Shown: piece by piece, positions 22,747-34,448 of the stretch | Position numbering within the stretch: position 1 is the stretch's first letter | Layout: each line of letters opens with the position of its first letter | Assembly (NCBI GenBank): GCA_963971425.1 | Contig: OZ020517.1 | Span: 1,614,501 to 1,678,500 of the forward strand | Origin: Bryoerythrophyllum caledonicum | Lineage: Eukaryota; Streptophyta; Bryopsida; Pottiales; Pottiaceae | Direction: 5' to 3' | Length of the DNA stretch: 64,000 bases | The notes under the pieces: generated by a model | Database searches by the model: none | Seen by the model: the letters and a program-made list of their open reading frames with translations, nothing else | What the model was told of the DNA's origin: nothing | Made by a program: the position numbers and the translations under genes

Positions 22747-23016
22747 GACAGGACATCCCCCACTCTGAGACTTACCAGGTGGGGGACGAGGTGGTGGGGC
22801 CAAAACCTGGCCCCTATTTTGTTTTTGAATGACACCCTAAATTTAGCCAAAGGGGGACCTGTAGATTTGATTAGGACCATAGGCCCCAATTTCGTTAAAA
22901 AAAAAGCCATAAAAAGCCTCTGACCCCCCCCAAAATGGGAGGGCCAGAAAAATGAGCCCATGCAATTAAGACGGGGGCCCACCTCGGGTAAGTCCGAGCG
23001 TGGGGGATGTCCTGTC
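22747..23016. mobile_element. 270-bp MITE with long TIRs
   Basis: The left end GACAGGACATCCCCCAC mirrors the right end GTGGGGGATGTCCTGTC, and the match continues with short mismatches for about 40 bp (GACTTACC / GGTAAGTC). It is GC-rich in an AT-rich neighbourhood. Related fragments lie at 19966-20200 and in 26090-26590. I could not assign a target-site duplication. Confidence 0.7.
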
Positions 23017-23107
23017 CGCGCCCCAAAAAAGAAGAAGATAAAAGTGCCACCTATACTAATAACTTAGTCAAAATTGTATATTCTAGGTTAGATTGAAAGA
23101 TTAGCAA

Positions 23108-23923
23108 TTTAACCCCTAAAGGACCAAGACATTTTCCCCTCAAAATCACTCCAAAACTGTCATTTTCAACGCATTCAACACGAAATGATACAGAATGTTT
23201 TTTCTAAAAATTTAACCATAGGATCTTATACTAGAGTTGTGTGAGAGTGTGGTGAAAATTTTGGTAAGTTTGACTGCACAGATTGAAAGATATCAGCCTT
23301 TGAAGTGAAACATAATCTCTTTTTGAGGTCATACTAAACACCTTCAACAAACTTCGACCACCTTCTATGGCAACTTTTTGCACAACGGGCCGTGAATTTA
23401 TTATGTTAACTTGAAAAGGATCATGTTAGGCACATGTGCACCAAATTTTAGAAGTAGAAGAGGTGTAGAAGATGTCCTAAAAAATCCTGCAATGCAACTA
23501 TGTGCTGAGAATCAACAATACACTTTATATTTTGCATATATCATATCCTTCTCAAACTTTTGAAATTCACAAATCCGTACGGTAGATGCAAAGATCTCAA
23601 TTTCCTTTCCAAATGGACATTTTCTTTCTTTTAAATGGACAAAAACTCGAATTTCTATTGAATTTAGAAGTTATTAAAGTTTAGTGACAGTATTTTGTGA
23701 TATGTCACACTAAATTGCTGCACTATTTGTATATGTAAGTGAAAATAAATTGTAACTTTTGAACAGTAAGTCGGAATTCTACGAAATTTGTGTCTACGCA
23801 AAGCTAATCAAAAGTTGTCCATTCAGTAAAAAATCTCAAAAAATAATGCCTAGAATTGAGAACGTGGTACCTCACCCAAACTCAAAATGTGCTCAGAGGG
23901 GACTTTGGTCCTTTAGGGATTAA
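23108..23923 (+). mobile_element. 816-bp TIR element of the TTTAACCCCTAAAGG family
   Basis: The left end TTTAACCCCTAAAGGACCAA mirrors the right end TTGGTCCTTTAGGGATTAA. The interior carries the family blocks ACCATAGGATCT and GACTGCACAGATTGAAAGAT. It encodes no protein. Confidence 0.78.
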
Positions 23924-24131
23924 GAAATTGTATTTGGGCGTTGTCTTACACGTGACAACGGCATTTGTCTTATATTTTGTCTTAGACGTTAGAAAGCAGC
24001 CAACGCCATCTTCATCGCAACTGGAGTAGAATCACCCCCTTTTTCCCTCATGGGGGTTCCCTTGCTCATTCTTGCAGCCCCACTCAAAACTAAAATTCTA
24101 AAAACGTCACTAAAATGCCCAAAATCCTAAA

Positions 24132-25148
24132 TTCTAACCCCTAAAGTCATCTCCAAACAAACATTTTCCCTTGGACGTTTCCTATTTTAGGCAGGCTCCT
24201 ATGGTCTCAATTTTGTTAATGAATTTCTGATTTTTTAAAAAGAAAATGTGGCATAGTAGTAGAATTTTTTTTTTGACAACAGATCTTTAACCCTTTAAAG
24301 CGGGAGAGGCTCTGAATGGGACTCTGCAGCACCGCTCTAGAATTTCCACGTGGTTAAACGGGTATTAAAAGTTATGCTATTCCAAGAGCAAAACAAAAGA
24401 CTCCGGGTAGCTCCAACAATTTTGGTACAAATTTTTGTTGAGATAAGATTTTTCCGACAAATAAAAAAGATTACTTTCTTTTTTTATGTCAAAGAAGCTC
24501 TTGTCAAACATTTTCACTATGCTTTCTAACACTAAAGACAAGTCAAACATTTTCACTCATTGTTGGGCAAGGTACCAAAAAAAACCTTTTTGTCACATAG
24601 AAATTATAGATCTAAATTGTTTTTAATTTTTCCTACTACAAGATTTGGTGTAAACCTTCTTATTGACCGTTCGGATACTTGAATTGAAACATCTTTAGTT
24701 CACAAAAAAATAAACTATGTAATGGAAATTTTTGAACCTCCACTCCTTGCACAATTGTTTTGAATATGCTACACTCCTTTTCTACCTCTAATAATTAGCG
24801 TCCAAGGATCTAATATCATGTTCACCATGATGGTATAGAATTTAGACATGATGTAGTGCAAAAATTAAATTCCAAGTGAACTAATCCTCTCAACGCAAGA
24901 AACGGAATGAACCTTTTTTCACCACTTCAAACACAATAATCTATCAATCTGTGCCGTCAAAGTTTATGAAATTATGTGAGGATGTTATTTAAGAAGTCTT
25001 AATAAAGATCACAGTATGGTTAAAACTGGAAATTATAATTTTTCTTCCCTCTCTAGTCTTCACACTAGAATCAATAATTTTGGTAGTGTTATGGTGTGAA
25101 ATTCTCAAGGAACTTTAACGAAATAAACTGTGATCCTTAAACCCTAAA
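24132..25148 (-). mobile_element. degenerate inverted copy of the TTTAACCCCTAAAGG family
   Basis: The left end TTCTAACCCCTAAAGTCATC and right end GTGATCCTTAAACCCTAAAC are decayed family termini. The interior holds the family blocks in reverse order (ATCTATCAATCTGTGCCGTC near 24941, TTCACTCATTGTTGGGCAAGG near 24551). It is about 1 kb and non-coding. Confidence 0.55.
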
Positions 25149-26084
25149 CATTATAACATGGTCGTTGGGCGATTGAGGAGGAGATGATCCATCCATATCC
25201 ATCCCCTTAGGAAGCAACAAGGGGTTATGCCACCCCACTAAGACAAGCGCCCACTTCCTAATAATTGCTTGTTTTATCACAAACTTGATTTTGAAATTAA
25301 CTTTTTGAAAATTGTAGTGAAAATATGAAAATGAGTTATTTTTGCGGGTATTTCTTTTTTTTGGACTTACGGGGAAAAATTTATGGTGCTTCAAACATCA
25401 AAAGCTTGAGTTTGGGCTAGTTGAATAGGGTAATATAAAAATGAATAGTAGTATTATAGAATTGACTATTGTACTTTTTAGAAGCGAGTAGGAGTAAAGG
25501 AAAGATTTTGGCAACCTTCATTTTTTTACTTTTAAATCATCACAACAAGATTGCATAAAAATCAAGGTTTTATCTTTCAAAAATATTTTTCTATCATTAA
25601 AAAAAGGCATAATGATTCTATCCACCAAACGGATTTCATATCGAGTAATTGCTTTTCCATTCAAGAAAATAAAACTGCTTTCCTATGTAAATGGCTACTT
25701 TCTATACCCCTAGTCATTGCAAGTCCATTTTTTCTTGTCCCAAACATCTCCATTACTTGTGCTTTTTGGCGAGTCTTGACTTAACACAAGGTAGAACATA
25801 GATCCATAAAAACTATGCAATGTGTAGTAAGAAAATATTCCCTTATCTTGAATTGAAGTACGTTGGCCATGTCCACCCAAGGAAGAAAATAACCATATTG
25901 CATTCTTCAAATGCATGTGTCCTATAATCCATGTGCTAAATCTTTTTTGGGTGTCTCCTTGTTATAGTGAACTTAAAGATCCTACGGTTGAAAATAGTAA
26001 AAAGTTGTTTAAGATAATCTTGCAACGTCTCATCTTAGAGAGGCAGGTTTGGGATGATTTTGGTGAAACATAGTCTCAATCCTT
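25149..26084. other. intergenic, no gene recognised
   Basis: This is AT-rich DNA. A fragment ending at ATCCTTTAGGGTCA (about 26080-26093) is probably the right terminus of another decayed TTTAACCCCTAAAGG-family copy. The short ORFs have no known domain. Confidence 0.45.
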
Positions 26085-26089
26085 TAGGG

Positions 26090-26590
26090 TCAGTAGTGAG
26101 AAGGCCCATGGGGCTCATTCTTCTGGCCCTCTTATTTTGGAGGACCTAGAGCCTTTTTTTCTTTTGCAAAATCTTATGCCAATGTTGCAGCCTCAAAATT
26201 ACCTTGAAGGATTCCACTATCATTGGTGAGTTAAATCCAAATGAAGAGGTTTTTATTTATTAGAAGGAGCCCCACAAAGCCAAAAAAATAAAAGAGATCG
26301 GGGGCATGTTTTGTCCCCAATCAACCAGGCCTCTAAAAAGCACTCGTTGCATGAAAATACAGACCTCTTTATTTCACGTAGACAGAGGTCACGGGAGGGT
26401 GGACTAGGGTATGCGTTTTTATGTGGCTTTTTTTATTTTGAGGGTCCAGAACCTTTTTTTGAAAAAAAAATTGGTCAAATTCGGAGCTTGCGGCCCCAAA
26501 TTACTCCACAGACCCCATCTTGGTCTAAATAGGGCCCCCCTCCAACATAAAAATAGGGGCAAGGTTTTGTCCACACCCCCTTCCCTTACC
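26090..26590 (-). mobile_element. two fragments of the GACAGGACATCC MITE family
   Basis: GGGGCTCATTCTTCTGGCCC (near 26108) and TTTTATTTTGAGGGTCCAGA (near 26430) each begin a copy of the interior of the 22747 element in reverse orientation. The second continues to ATAGGGCCCCCCTCC. Termini are not preserved. Confidence 0.45.
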
Positions 26591-26626
26591 ATCATAGCCC
26601 CCTTCCCTTACCATCCGTCTACATGG

Positions 26627-27561
26627 TTTAACCCCTAAAGGACCAAATCTCCTTCGGGGAGAGTTTTCAATTTTGGGCACGTTCTTAAAATTTGAAAAAA
26701 ATATGTTTAAGTTTGAAAATTTTAAACTAAATTTTCCTTGGTAAGAGCTATTTGGAGGTGTTTTTATTTTATTTTTTGGATTTGTGGTTCAAAAGTTAGT
26801 ACCACTCAAAGTGAAAAATGGGTAGTCCGGGCATCTAAATTTTTTTGCTAGAAGTTTCTATTGACATCGAGATTTTTCATACTTATGAAGAATATTACCT
26901 TATTTAAATATTTCCAAAAAAAAATCTTGTCTTTAGTGCAATATCGCATTTTAACCCAAGTCAAAATAATTCACACATTTTTGGGCAAGGTACAGAAAAA
27001 CTTCTTCTTTTCCTCATTAAAATTACAGATCTTTATATTTTTCACTTTATGTTTTTTCTACTACAAGATGTAATATAAACCTTCTTATTCACCGTTCGGA
27101 TTAGCATTCTAAAAGATATTTAATTCACAAAAAAATAAAATGCAAATTGGCCTTTTTTAAACCTCCACTCCTTGCACAAACTTTTTGAATATGCTACACC
27201 CTTTTTCTACCTCTAAAAATTGGTGTGTAGAGAAATAACATCATGCTTAAGACAATGGTAAGAGATTTGGAACTTGTGTAGTGTAAAAAGTTTACAGAAA
27301 GTGAAGTCAAAGCCTATGGATCCACTCAACGATGGAAAGAAAATGAACCATTGTTTTCACTTTAAACACTGTAATCTATCAATCTGTGCGGTGGATTGCA
27401 ACCAAAAGAGTACGGCATGTTTATATAGAAGTTTGTTCTAAAATCTCACGACTGAAAATCGAAAATTCACGTTAGAAATGTGATTTTAATGCCTCTTTTT
27501 AACAATGACAGTTTTGGACTAGTTTTTGAGCGAAATTGGCCGTGATCCTTTAGGGGTTAAA
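26627..27561 (-). mobile_element. 935-bp TIR element of the TTTAACCCCTAAAGG family, inverted
   Basis: The left end TTTAACCCCTAAAGGACCAA mirrors the right end GATCCTTTAGGGGTTAAA. The interior blocks run opposite to the 23108 copy (AATCTATCAATCTGTGCGGT near 27370). It has no transposase ORF. Confidence 0.78.
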
Positions 27562-28840
27562 TTAAAGAGATCCAAAATACGTCCGTCCTACCCTGCTCTT
27601 CATCACTGCCCATGTGTGCATTTAATGCAGTCGGTTTAATTGCGTAAAGTGGCCTTTAGGAGGTCAAGTACAGAATCTTCAATAATAGATGCAGGCGATT
27701 CATGTACAAGTCCGGGTCACATGAACTTGGAACCCGCTCCAGAACCACTCAATCAACTTGAATCTCCTGACCACACAGCTGATTGATCATCAGACCTTTC
27801 TGTATGCGACATTTCTCGTTATGAACTACTGTAGCTTGCGACCATTTTCACAGCGGTCAATCCTGGCACCTTCCAAGAAAGTTGAAGAATTTTACCAACT
27901 GTGTAAAAATTGTCCACAAGTTGCAGAAATTCTAGATCCTGTGATTCTCTCTTGCTTGGATGTGTCTGAACTCAGACATGAACTTGTCAACAAGTCCGGA
28001 CAAGAGTAAGTCGGAGACCATACAGGTATAAACTTGTCCTTGAACAAGTCCGGACAAGAGCCAGTCGGAGACCATACAGGCATAAACTTGACTTTGAACA
28101 AGTCCGGACAAGAGCCAGTCGGTCCGGAGTAGTTTGGCAAGTTTGACAAGTTTGACAAGTCGGAGTAGCTTGACAAGTCATACTCAGTACAGTAGTTTGG
28201 CAGTTTTATGCTTGCCACAATGAAGTTTTGAGTCGTGAAACTTGTGACCACATACAGAGGGCCTCCATAACTGCCATTATTGTGATTCACCAACATGCAG
28301 TTATTTGAACTTTTTCACACTTAGCCCATGGCGTTCTTCACCATGACGAGCAAGTTCACAGATTGATCATAGCAATGGCACAATGTGAGAACAGGCACAA
28401 TGGTGGTCAGAAATCATTCCAGCCTTCGACACAGAACAGAAAGCAAGTAGTCGATAAGAATCTTGACCCAAAACCATTCGGAGACATGGTCTCCAAAGAA
28501 CAGTACTGGACTTTCAGTAAGAACTTGAAACGCTAGAGCTGCAGATCCAAGCCTTGAGCGTTATGAAGATGATGTATACAATGGAAATAATCCGGACTAA
28601 TCTACAAGACATCAATTTCCTCTGAAAAAAATGACAGTCAACAGAGTTTTCCGAGGACTTCTTGAAGAGGAAAGAAATGAGAAAGGAATGTGAGATTTAA
28701 ATATGGAAAGAAAGAGAGCATGAGGAATTTCATGCTCCCTATCCCTGCACCAATGAAATGCATGGCAATCAATGCACTTGGGCCCTACCCAATGCAAGCT
28801 CATGTTCCCTCTAAGTACCCTAAGTTCTCAAAGAGTTGAC
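27562..28840. other. intergenic with a 54-57-bp tandem repeat
   Basis: From about 27987 to 28125 a unit containing GAACAAGTCCGGACAAGAGC and CAGTCGGAGACCATACAGG is repeated two and a half times. It contains the palindrome GTCCGGAC. The open frame over part of it (83 codons) has no recognisable domain. Confidence 0.5.
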
Positions 28841-29152
28841 AAAGAGCATCTCCACCGGGGCTTGCCGCTCCAACAGAAAGCCCTAATTTGCAAAGTCGTT
28901 TTTTGGTGGAGGCCCACCGCGTCGGCTGGGCTCAGTGCGAGGTTGGGTAGGACCACACATATCTCAACGGAGATTCGGAGGCGTCGAAATGAGAAATTTT
29001 GTCGGGCGCTTAGCAACTACTTCCAGTCCGTCATGGCCAATCGTCGGTGGGCACGTGGCACACCCACTTTGCATCATCCACGATAGGCAAACCACTGGCC
29101 TTGCTCCACCCGGCCCACAACGGTTGGGCTAACATCTCCAAGTAGAGATGTT
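28841..29152. mobile_element. possible MITE, about 310 bp
   Basis: The GC-rich island begins AGAGCATCTCCACCGGGGC and ends near CTAACATCTCCAAGTAGAGA, then TGTTTTAAC. The right end read in reverse (AAACATCTCTACTTGG) resembles the left end. GAGCATCTCC-type ends are common in plant MITEs. The boundary is uncertain. The same start occurs near 17551. Confidence 0.35.
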
Positions 29153-30374
29153 TTAACACTTCTTTCACACCTTACACAAGCCAAGTCACCTTATCCATAT
29201 GGTCCCAATTTATAACATAAGACCATAATGTAGGAGATGACATGTAGGATGACCCCCTTTGAAAAACTCTAAAGTCTTTTTGGACCACAATTCCAATCAA
29301 CCCTTTAGTGACTAGGGACATTTTCCGTGATCTCGAGATTTGCCTTGATTTTTCTTTTGATTTGATATTATTGGATATAGAATGTCTTATTTTTTATATC
29401 CAACCATACAAAGTTGAATTTAACCCATGATCTAAACTTTGAGAAAAAATTGCACAACATTTAATGGTTGATGGAATAGATTATACAATTTGAAGTCCAT
29501 CTATATTAGCAATGAAAATTGTGGATCTTGAAGGGTGTACTATTTCACCAATCAATTTAATCTTGCAAGAAAATTCATACTTTGAATGGATGTTGATAGC
29601 TATGCACTGACATACAACTTGTGAAATAAACATTTATGCATGATTTTTGATGGTTTTCCATCTTATGTCCACTTGATTGCATACATTGTTGATAGCTGAG
29701 TCCACACGTGAAGTAAACATTCATACATGATTTTTGATGGTTTCCATCTTTTGTCCACTTGATTGCATACACAATTGATTATTGTTCCAAATCTGATACA
29801 AATCACAACAAAAGATTAATATATAATTAGTGACATCCACATTCACAAAACATAGGAAAGCCTTTTTGGAATTCCTTTTAGGAACATTGGAAAGTCTCTC
29901 AATCAAAGTCTTAGACCGAAATCATTTTGCACGTATACTACATAGTATGTGGCATTGGATTTGTAGGCATATAATTCCAAATCCTAATCCAATTTTCAAT
30001 ACGTAGACATATAATATGTGTACAAATTTAATTATCAAAGTTCATGATCTAATTCATCAAGGTTTTCATTCAAGTTGCGATAAGGTTTTCATTCAAGTTG
30101 AGATTTAATACATCCAGGGACTTAGATATGGTTGTTCGATCACTAAAAGGTAAGGTTTACTATTGATCATGACCCCTTACTTTTTATCAACGCTCATGGC
30201 GTACCTAGCGACACGAATAGTTATTCTAGTATTATACGTCACCTCCAAATATACACTGTTTATTTTGTTGGTCATATGACTATTACCTTACAGCAAGAAC
30301 TTATCTAGTCAAATATTGATAGAACTGTCACGGATTCTTACCGTCAGGTCCATTCTGAAGAGTTTGTTCGCCTA
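29153..30374. other. intergenic, one direct duplication
   Basis: About 29595-29680 and 29690-29775 are two versions of the same roughly 90-bp segment (TTGATGGTTTNCCATCTTNT, GTCCACTTGATTGCATACA). No gene is visible. Confidence 0.45.
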
Positions 30375-30818
30375 CTGAAATAACACACAAATTGCGCTCA
30401 ACTGGAGTGGACTTGATCTCCTGCTCCAGACTTGCCGTATGTCTTCATAAACATGGCAGGAATCTCCTGCATGATTCTTAAAAACTCAGTGTTAGTGAAA
30501 GGTTCACATGACTTGATTCCAACGCTGAGTTTCAATAATTGAGAATTTTGGAGAGATCAGCTTAGCATTTAATCATCTTTAAAGTTGGTCAGTGTGAGTT
30601 GTTTGGAGAAGCTTGGGTGGTGTGATTCCTTGGAGCACGTCCATCTTTGTTGCTGGAATACACATCGGTGCTTCTGAGGTCTCTGTCCTCAGGTAGTTCT
30701 TGAATCTCCTCCTTGACAGAATAGCAGCATGATACGTTGGCGGAAGGTCTTCTTTCTTCTATGGAGCACCCGCTTCTCTTTCATTCCTTGGTTGAGCGCA
30801 ATTTGTGTGTTTTTTCAG
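30375..30818. repeat. 444-bp unit bounded by 28-bp inverted repeats
   Basis: CTGAAATAACACACAAATTG then CGCTCAAC (30375-30402) matches the reverse complement of 30791-30818 at 27 of 28 positions. The arms are 388 bp apart and the interior has no ORF. It could be a small TIR element or a paired regulatory repeat. No target duplication is obvious. Confidence 0.7.
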
Positions 30819-31312
30819 AAACACCGATGTTTCGACCCCTACTTCATGGTCAGGGAGTGTGATCCACCCGAGTTTTCTTGTGCCCCCCTGTAGAATACTG
30901 CATACTTGACAATGCGGGATCATTAATTCCTTGGTCGTCTCAGATGATCCGTTGCGTTCTCTATCGCTATGCGGTACTTTTTACCTGTCAAGACATCTGG
31001 AATTGGTTGGCGATAGAGGTGATACTTTGAGTTGTTTCTTTACATTTAATTCAAACGTGATGGAAAATGAAAAGATGAATTGATTTCATTTGTTAGACCC
31101 GTTTGCGATGATAATTGAGCTTGGACTCTGGAGTTGTGTACCTGGGGGGGGGGGATTTATTGGAAGAACTACAGAGCCGTTAAAATAGAGGCCCTGTAAA
31201 CTTGTCACACTTGCAACGTAAATCTTCAAGCTTTCAGAATAGAAAACAATTGAACCCGTAAGATTTCTTGCCTTAGAATGGGAGAATGAAAGAACCCTCG
31301 GGCACGATCCTC

Positions 31313-33732
31313 TCATTTTCGGAGATACTTGGGCTCCTTGATACCCGCAATAAACTCTTCACTGAAAAATTGCATCGTATTACCATTGACTCCGAGTTGC
31401 GCCTTCTTGTCCAATAGACGATTAGAAAGTGGAACAGTGCGACGGTTATGCCGCAAACAGAACTCAGCTGCTAATATTTGACTCTGTTGTGGTGACAGGT
31501 CTCCATGCGTCCCCTAAGAGAAAAAGAACAGGTCAAGAGAAAAAATGCCAGCACAAAACCGCATGAATGTGCAATAACAGGATTCACATGTTCAGACTAA
31601 ATATGCACAATTGTTTGCTTAATGCAATTGACCAACTAATTGAATATGCCAAATTACCAATTCAAGCGATAAGAACTTACCAAACGGGTGATTCTGTCGA
31701 GAACAGCAATTTGCATGAGTATTCCAGCAGCAACTGAAACATTGAAAGACTCCACCATGCCCCCCATAGGAATGGAACACTGGATGTCGGATAAGTTGAT
31801 TGCTTCCTCACTTACACCGCTGCGAAAGAAAAAGCTTCATAGAATCAGTCAGTACATGCAAACACACAAAATGCACACTAAAGTCAATGATCCAAGATAA
31901 AAAATTGAAACCTCGGTAGAAAGACTTAGTGGCCCAGTAACAAGTGTATTTCTATATCCAATGTTCTCTACGGCAAAAAATCAAATTAGATTACGGATCA
32001 TATGCTTCATAAATAGCGCCTAGAAAAACAAATGTATCCCTGAAACTTCTCTTTTGACTCACTTAAACTCATTCCCAAAGAAGACAGCAGTTGGTATGGT
32101 CCAGTCAATGTCATGAATAGAAACCTGACAATCACAAAGCACAATTTGAGTCATAAAGGAAAATCAAATCAAAAGAATTTTAAAAACATTGTAAGGCCCT
32201 CGGCAGTGTCGTCGCAACTGAAGCCAGGTCTAATGAAAGCTCACTGTGTCGGGGGCGAGCCGAGTGACAGCAATACGATAACCCCGGCTTCGTAAAGTAG
32301 CAATACATTCGCTTGTATCATCCCAAATTTCGGTATCCAACCACTTCTCAGTACCCCTATTACCTGTCCGGTTCCCCTTATATCTGCGAAACATTTCAGC
32401 TGAGTCAAGTTAACAACAACAAGAGCATTTCAAGATTGTCAGAAACACTTCTTGATGTTCTGCGCATCTCTCAACCTTTAAGGTTTCAAATCAAAAAAAT
32501 ACTTGTGTTGAACAATGCAAAAGTTGATGTCCGTAGGATCCCCACTCGCCGCAAATCAAGATTATCATGAAAAACAGAGTCTTGACTTTATGGATGGTAA
32601 GAGTCCCTGCATTATAATTTCTCAAATAATTTGACGCTTGGAAATTACAATCCATTTCGTGCCAGTTATCAGAAATACTCTATATGAAATCAGAAATACA
32701 CATGGACATCTTATCGAGTAGAGAATAAGAGACTCACCGCTTCTTCTTAACCCCATTGGTTACGACGTGGGCAGATTGAAACCCCAAAGCTTCGGCAGAA
32801 CGGGTGATAGCAGATATGTTGCCAAGATCCAGGAGACCCTCAATTGCAATGCATACGGAATATGTACGATTTGCAACAACTTCCTCGATCCTTTGCTTGC
32901 GTTCATCGCCTAAGATTGGAGACAGCATTGATATCACATCTGAACTGGTCAGTGTCCTCCCATCATCAAGCTTGAAACAATCTTCGTATGGGAACCACCG
33001 CTCCATACTCCCAGTTGTGGACAGCGTTGAGTTCTCCGATGTGTTTGTCTCTTCCGAGCTGGAACTTGAGCTGTCTGCTAACTCACCAAAATCATCTCGT
33101 TACTCTCTCCGTCAGTGACATCAACTGAAAAAGGGTGAAAAAAACAGAAATTAGAAAATAGATTTTAAAATGTTGAAAACAAAACGCCTTACTCCTGGAG
33201 AGAATGTCAAGATAAATGACGGAAACATGCTTGAGGATATTATAGCTTTTGCACTACCTGTTGTTTGCGAAAGAGAAGAAGCATCTGCTAAGGAAAGCAG
33301 AGGGACTGCCCTAAGAGGAAACCGTCTCCCTGTCATAAGCACAACTATTAGACTAAAAGATGCGAAACTTCCCATGACTAAAACACATCCATCATAGATA
33401 CTAAAAGCAAGCGAAAGCCAAGAATTCCAAAAGAAATATTAACCTCGTTGCGTTGCCACATTTCCTTGTTTGGAAGTTTGGTCAAGACCGGGCTTTCCAA
33501 TCACTCTTGATCTTGTCAATACCCTGGATGGTATTTCTTCCACGACCACATTCTCTTCTCGTTTTATCGCCTGCGCCAATGCAATTGGATTTCGTCGTGT
33601 CCAACATCCCCGGATCCAAAAACTTCTCACAGATCTCGGAGCTTCAATTTCCAGCAGTGTCTTCGAGATCCTTGTACCAAAAGATACCTCAGCACAACGG
33701 GTTAAATCCACGGAAGCCATGGTTGGTCCCAT
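31313..33732 (-). CDS. SpoU/TrmH-family RNA 2'-O-methyltransferase
   Basis: Seven exons joined in frame: 33732-33444, 33329-33258, 33095-32738, 32383-32245, 32124-32063, 31819-31681 and 31513-31313, giving 419 aa. SPOUT enzymes methylate the ribose 2'-O of tRNA or rRNA with S-adenosylmethionine, acting as dimers through a C-terminal knot. Visible motifs: motif 1 in the third exon (CIAIEGLLDLGNISAITRSA), motif 2 (PTAVFFGNEFNGVSEEAI) across exons 5 and 6, and the knot motif 3 (CSIPMGGMVESFNVSVAAGI) in exon 6. The first 60 residues are Arg/Ser-rich with few acids, which may be organelle targeting. Residues about 130-165 are a Ser/Glu-rich linker. The exon 2/3 junction is the weak point: only the acceptor after 33096 keeps the frame, whereas the better-looking CAG at 33125 leads to a stop. 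The exon 1 donor (GTTAAT) is also unusual. RNA target unknown. Confidence 0.88.
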
Positions 33733-34108
33733 AACTAGTGCTTGTGAGTTCTTCCAGACAGCTCTGGTAAATGGACACTTAGAGCATCCTTAGAGGCAAT
33801 GTTGCAAGAAGCGATGATCAGATGCGCCTGCCACTCAATCCGTTTACAAAATGCAAAGGTGCCGACGTCGAAAATATCCCGAACAAATCGATACAACAAG
33901 CTCTCTCTAATCCATTCAAAAACCTAGCAATCCCGCACACGAACAAAAACTTCAGTACTCACTATTTCTCCTTCAAATTTCCGGCTAGATTAAAGACCTC
34001 TCATAAAACTGATGCACCAAATTAAACAATCACAAATCAAAACACCGAACTTCGGACAAACCTAGCAGCCCTGCGGATGTCAAACAAAGGAAATCAAAAT
34101 TGCAGCCA
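33733..34108 (-). promoter_or_regulatory. 5' leader / promoter of the SpoU gene
   Basis: About 375 bp separates the start codon from the MITE at 34109. No separate gene is visible on either strand. It probably holds the leader and core promoter. No clear TATA box is seen. Confidence 0.35.
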
Positions 34109-34448
34109 AGGTAAGCCCCCCCCCATAACCAACAAAAACCCATAGCCAACGCCTATGAAATTGGGGTATATCCAACCCTCTTCCAACTCAGCTCCAAATG
34201 GAGGTTTGCTATTTGTCAAGAGCCTTACTTTTGGTAGTTGGTTATGGGGTACCTACTGCTGGCCACCCACTAAACATGGCTGCACAGTTTGAAAATTCAT
34301 AACTAATTCAGTTTTCATCGAAAAAATATGAAATCAATTGGGCTGGAATTGTAATTCTATTGGCTATCACTGAAAAATAATAGTGTAATTATCTCCTCTC
34401 GCCATATATGCACATTCCTTAACTTGTCGGTTTTAGGGGGGCTTATCT
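34109..34448 (+). mobile_element. Stowaway-like MITE, copy B
   Basis: Ends AGGTAAGCCCCCC and GGGGGGCTTATCT, with TA at 34449-34450 on the right. The interior is nearly identical to copy A (for example GCTCCAAATGGAGGTTTGCT). It lies about 375 bp upstream of the SpoU start codon, so it may contribute to that promoter. Confidence 0.83.

Noticed and set aside
27758-28009. 83-codon plus-strand ORF before the 54-bp repeat
   Set aside because: It has no ATG start, no domain, and runs into tandem repeat sequence.
28612-29132. Small genes in the GC-rich island near 29 kb
   Set aside because: ORFs on both strands are short and unlike known proteins; the island is better explained as a MITE-like repeat.
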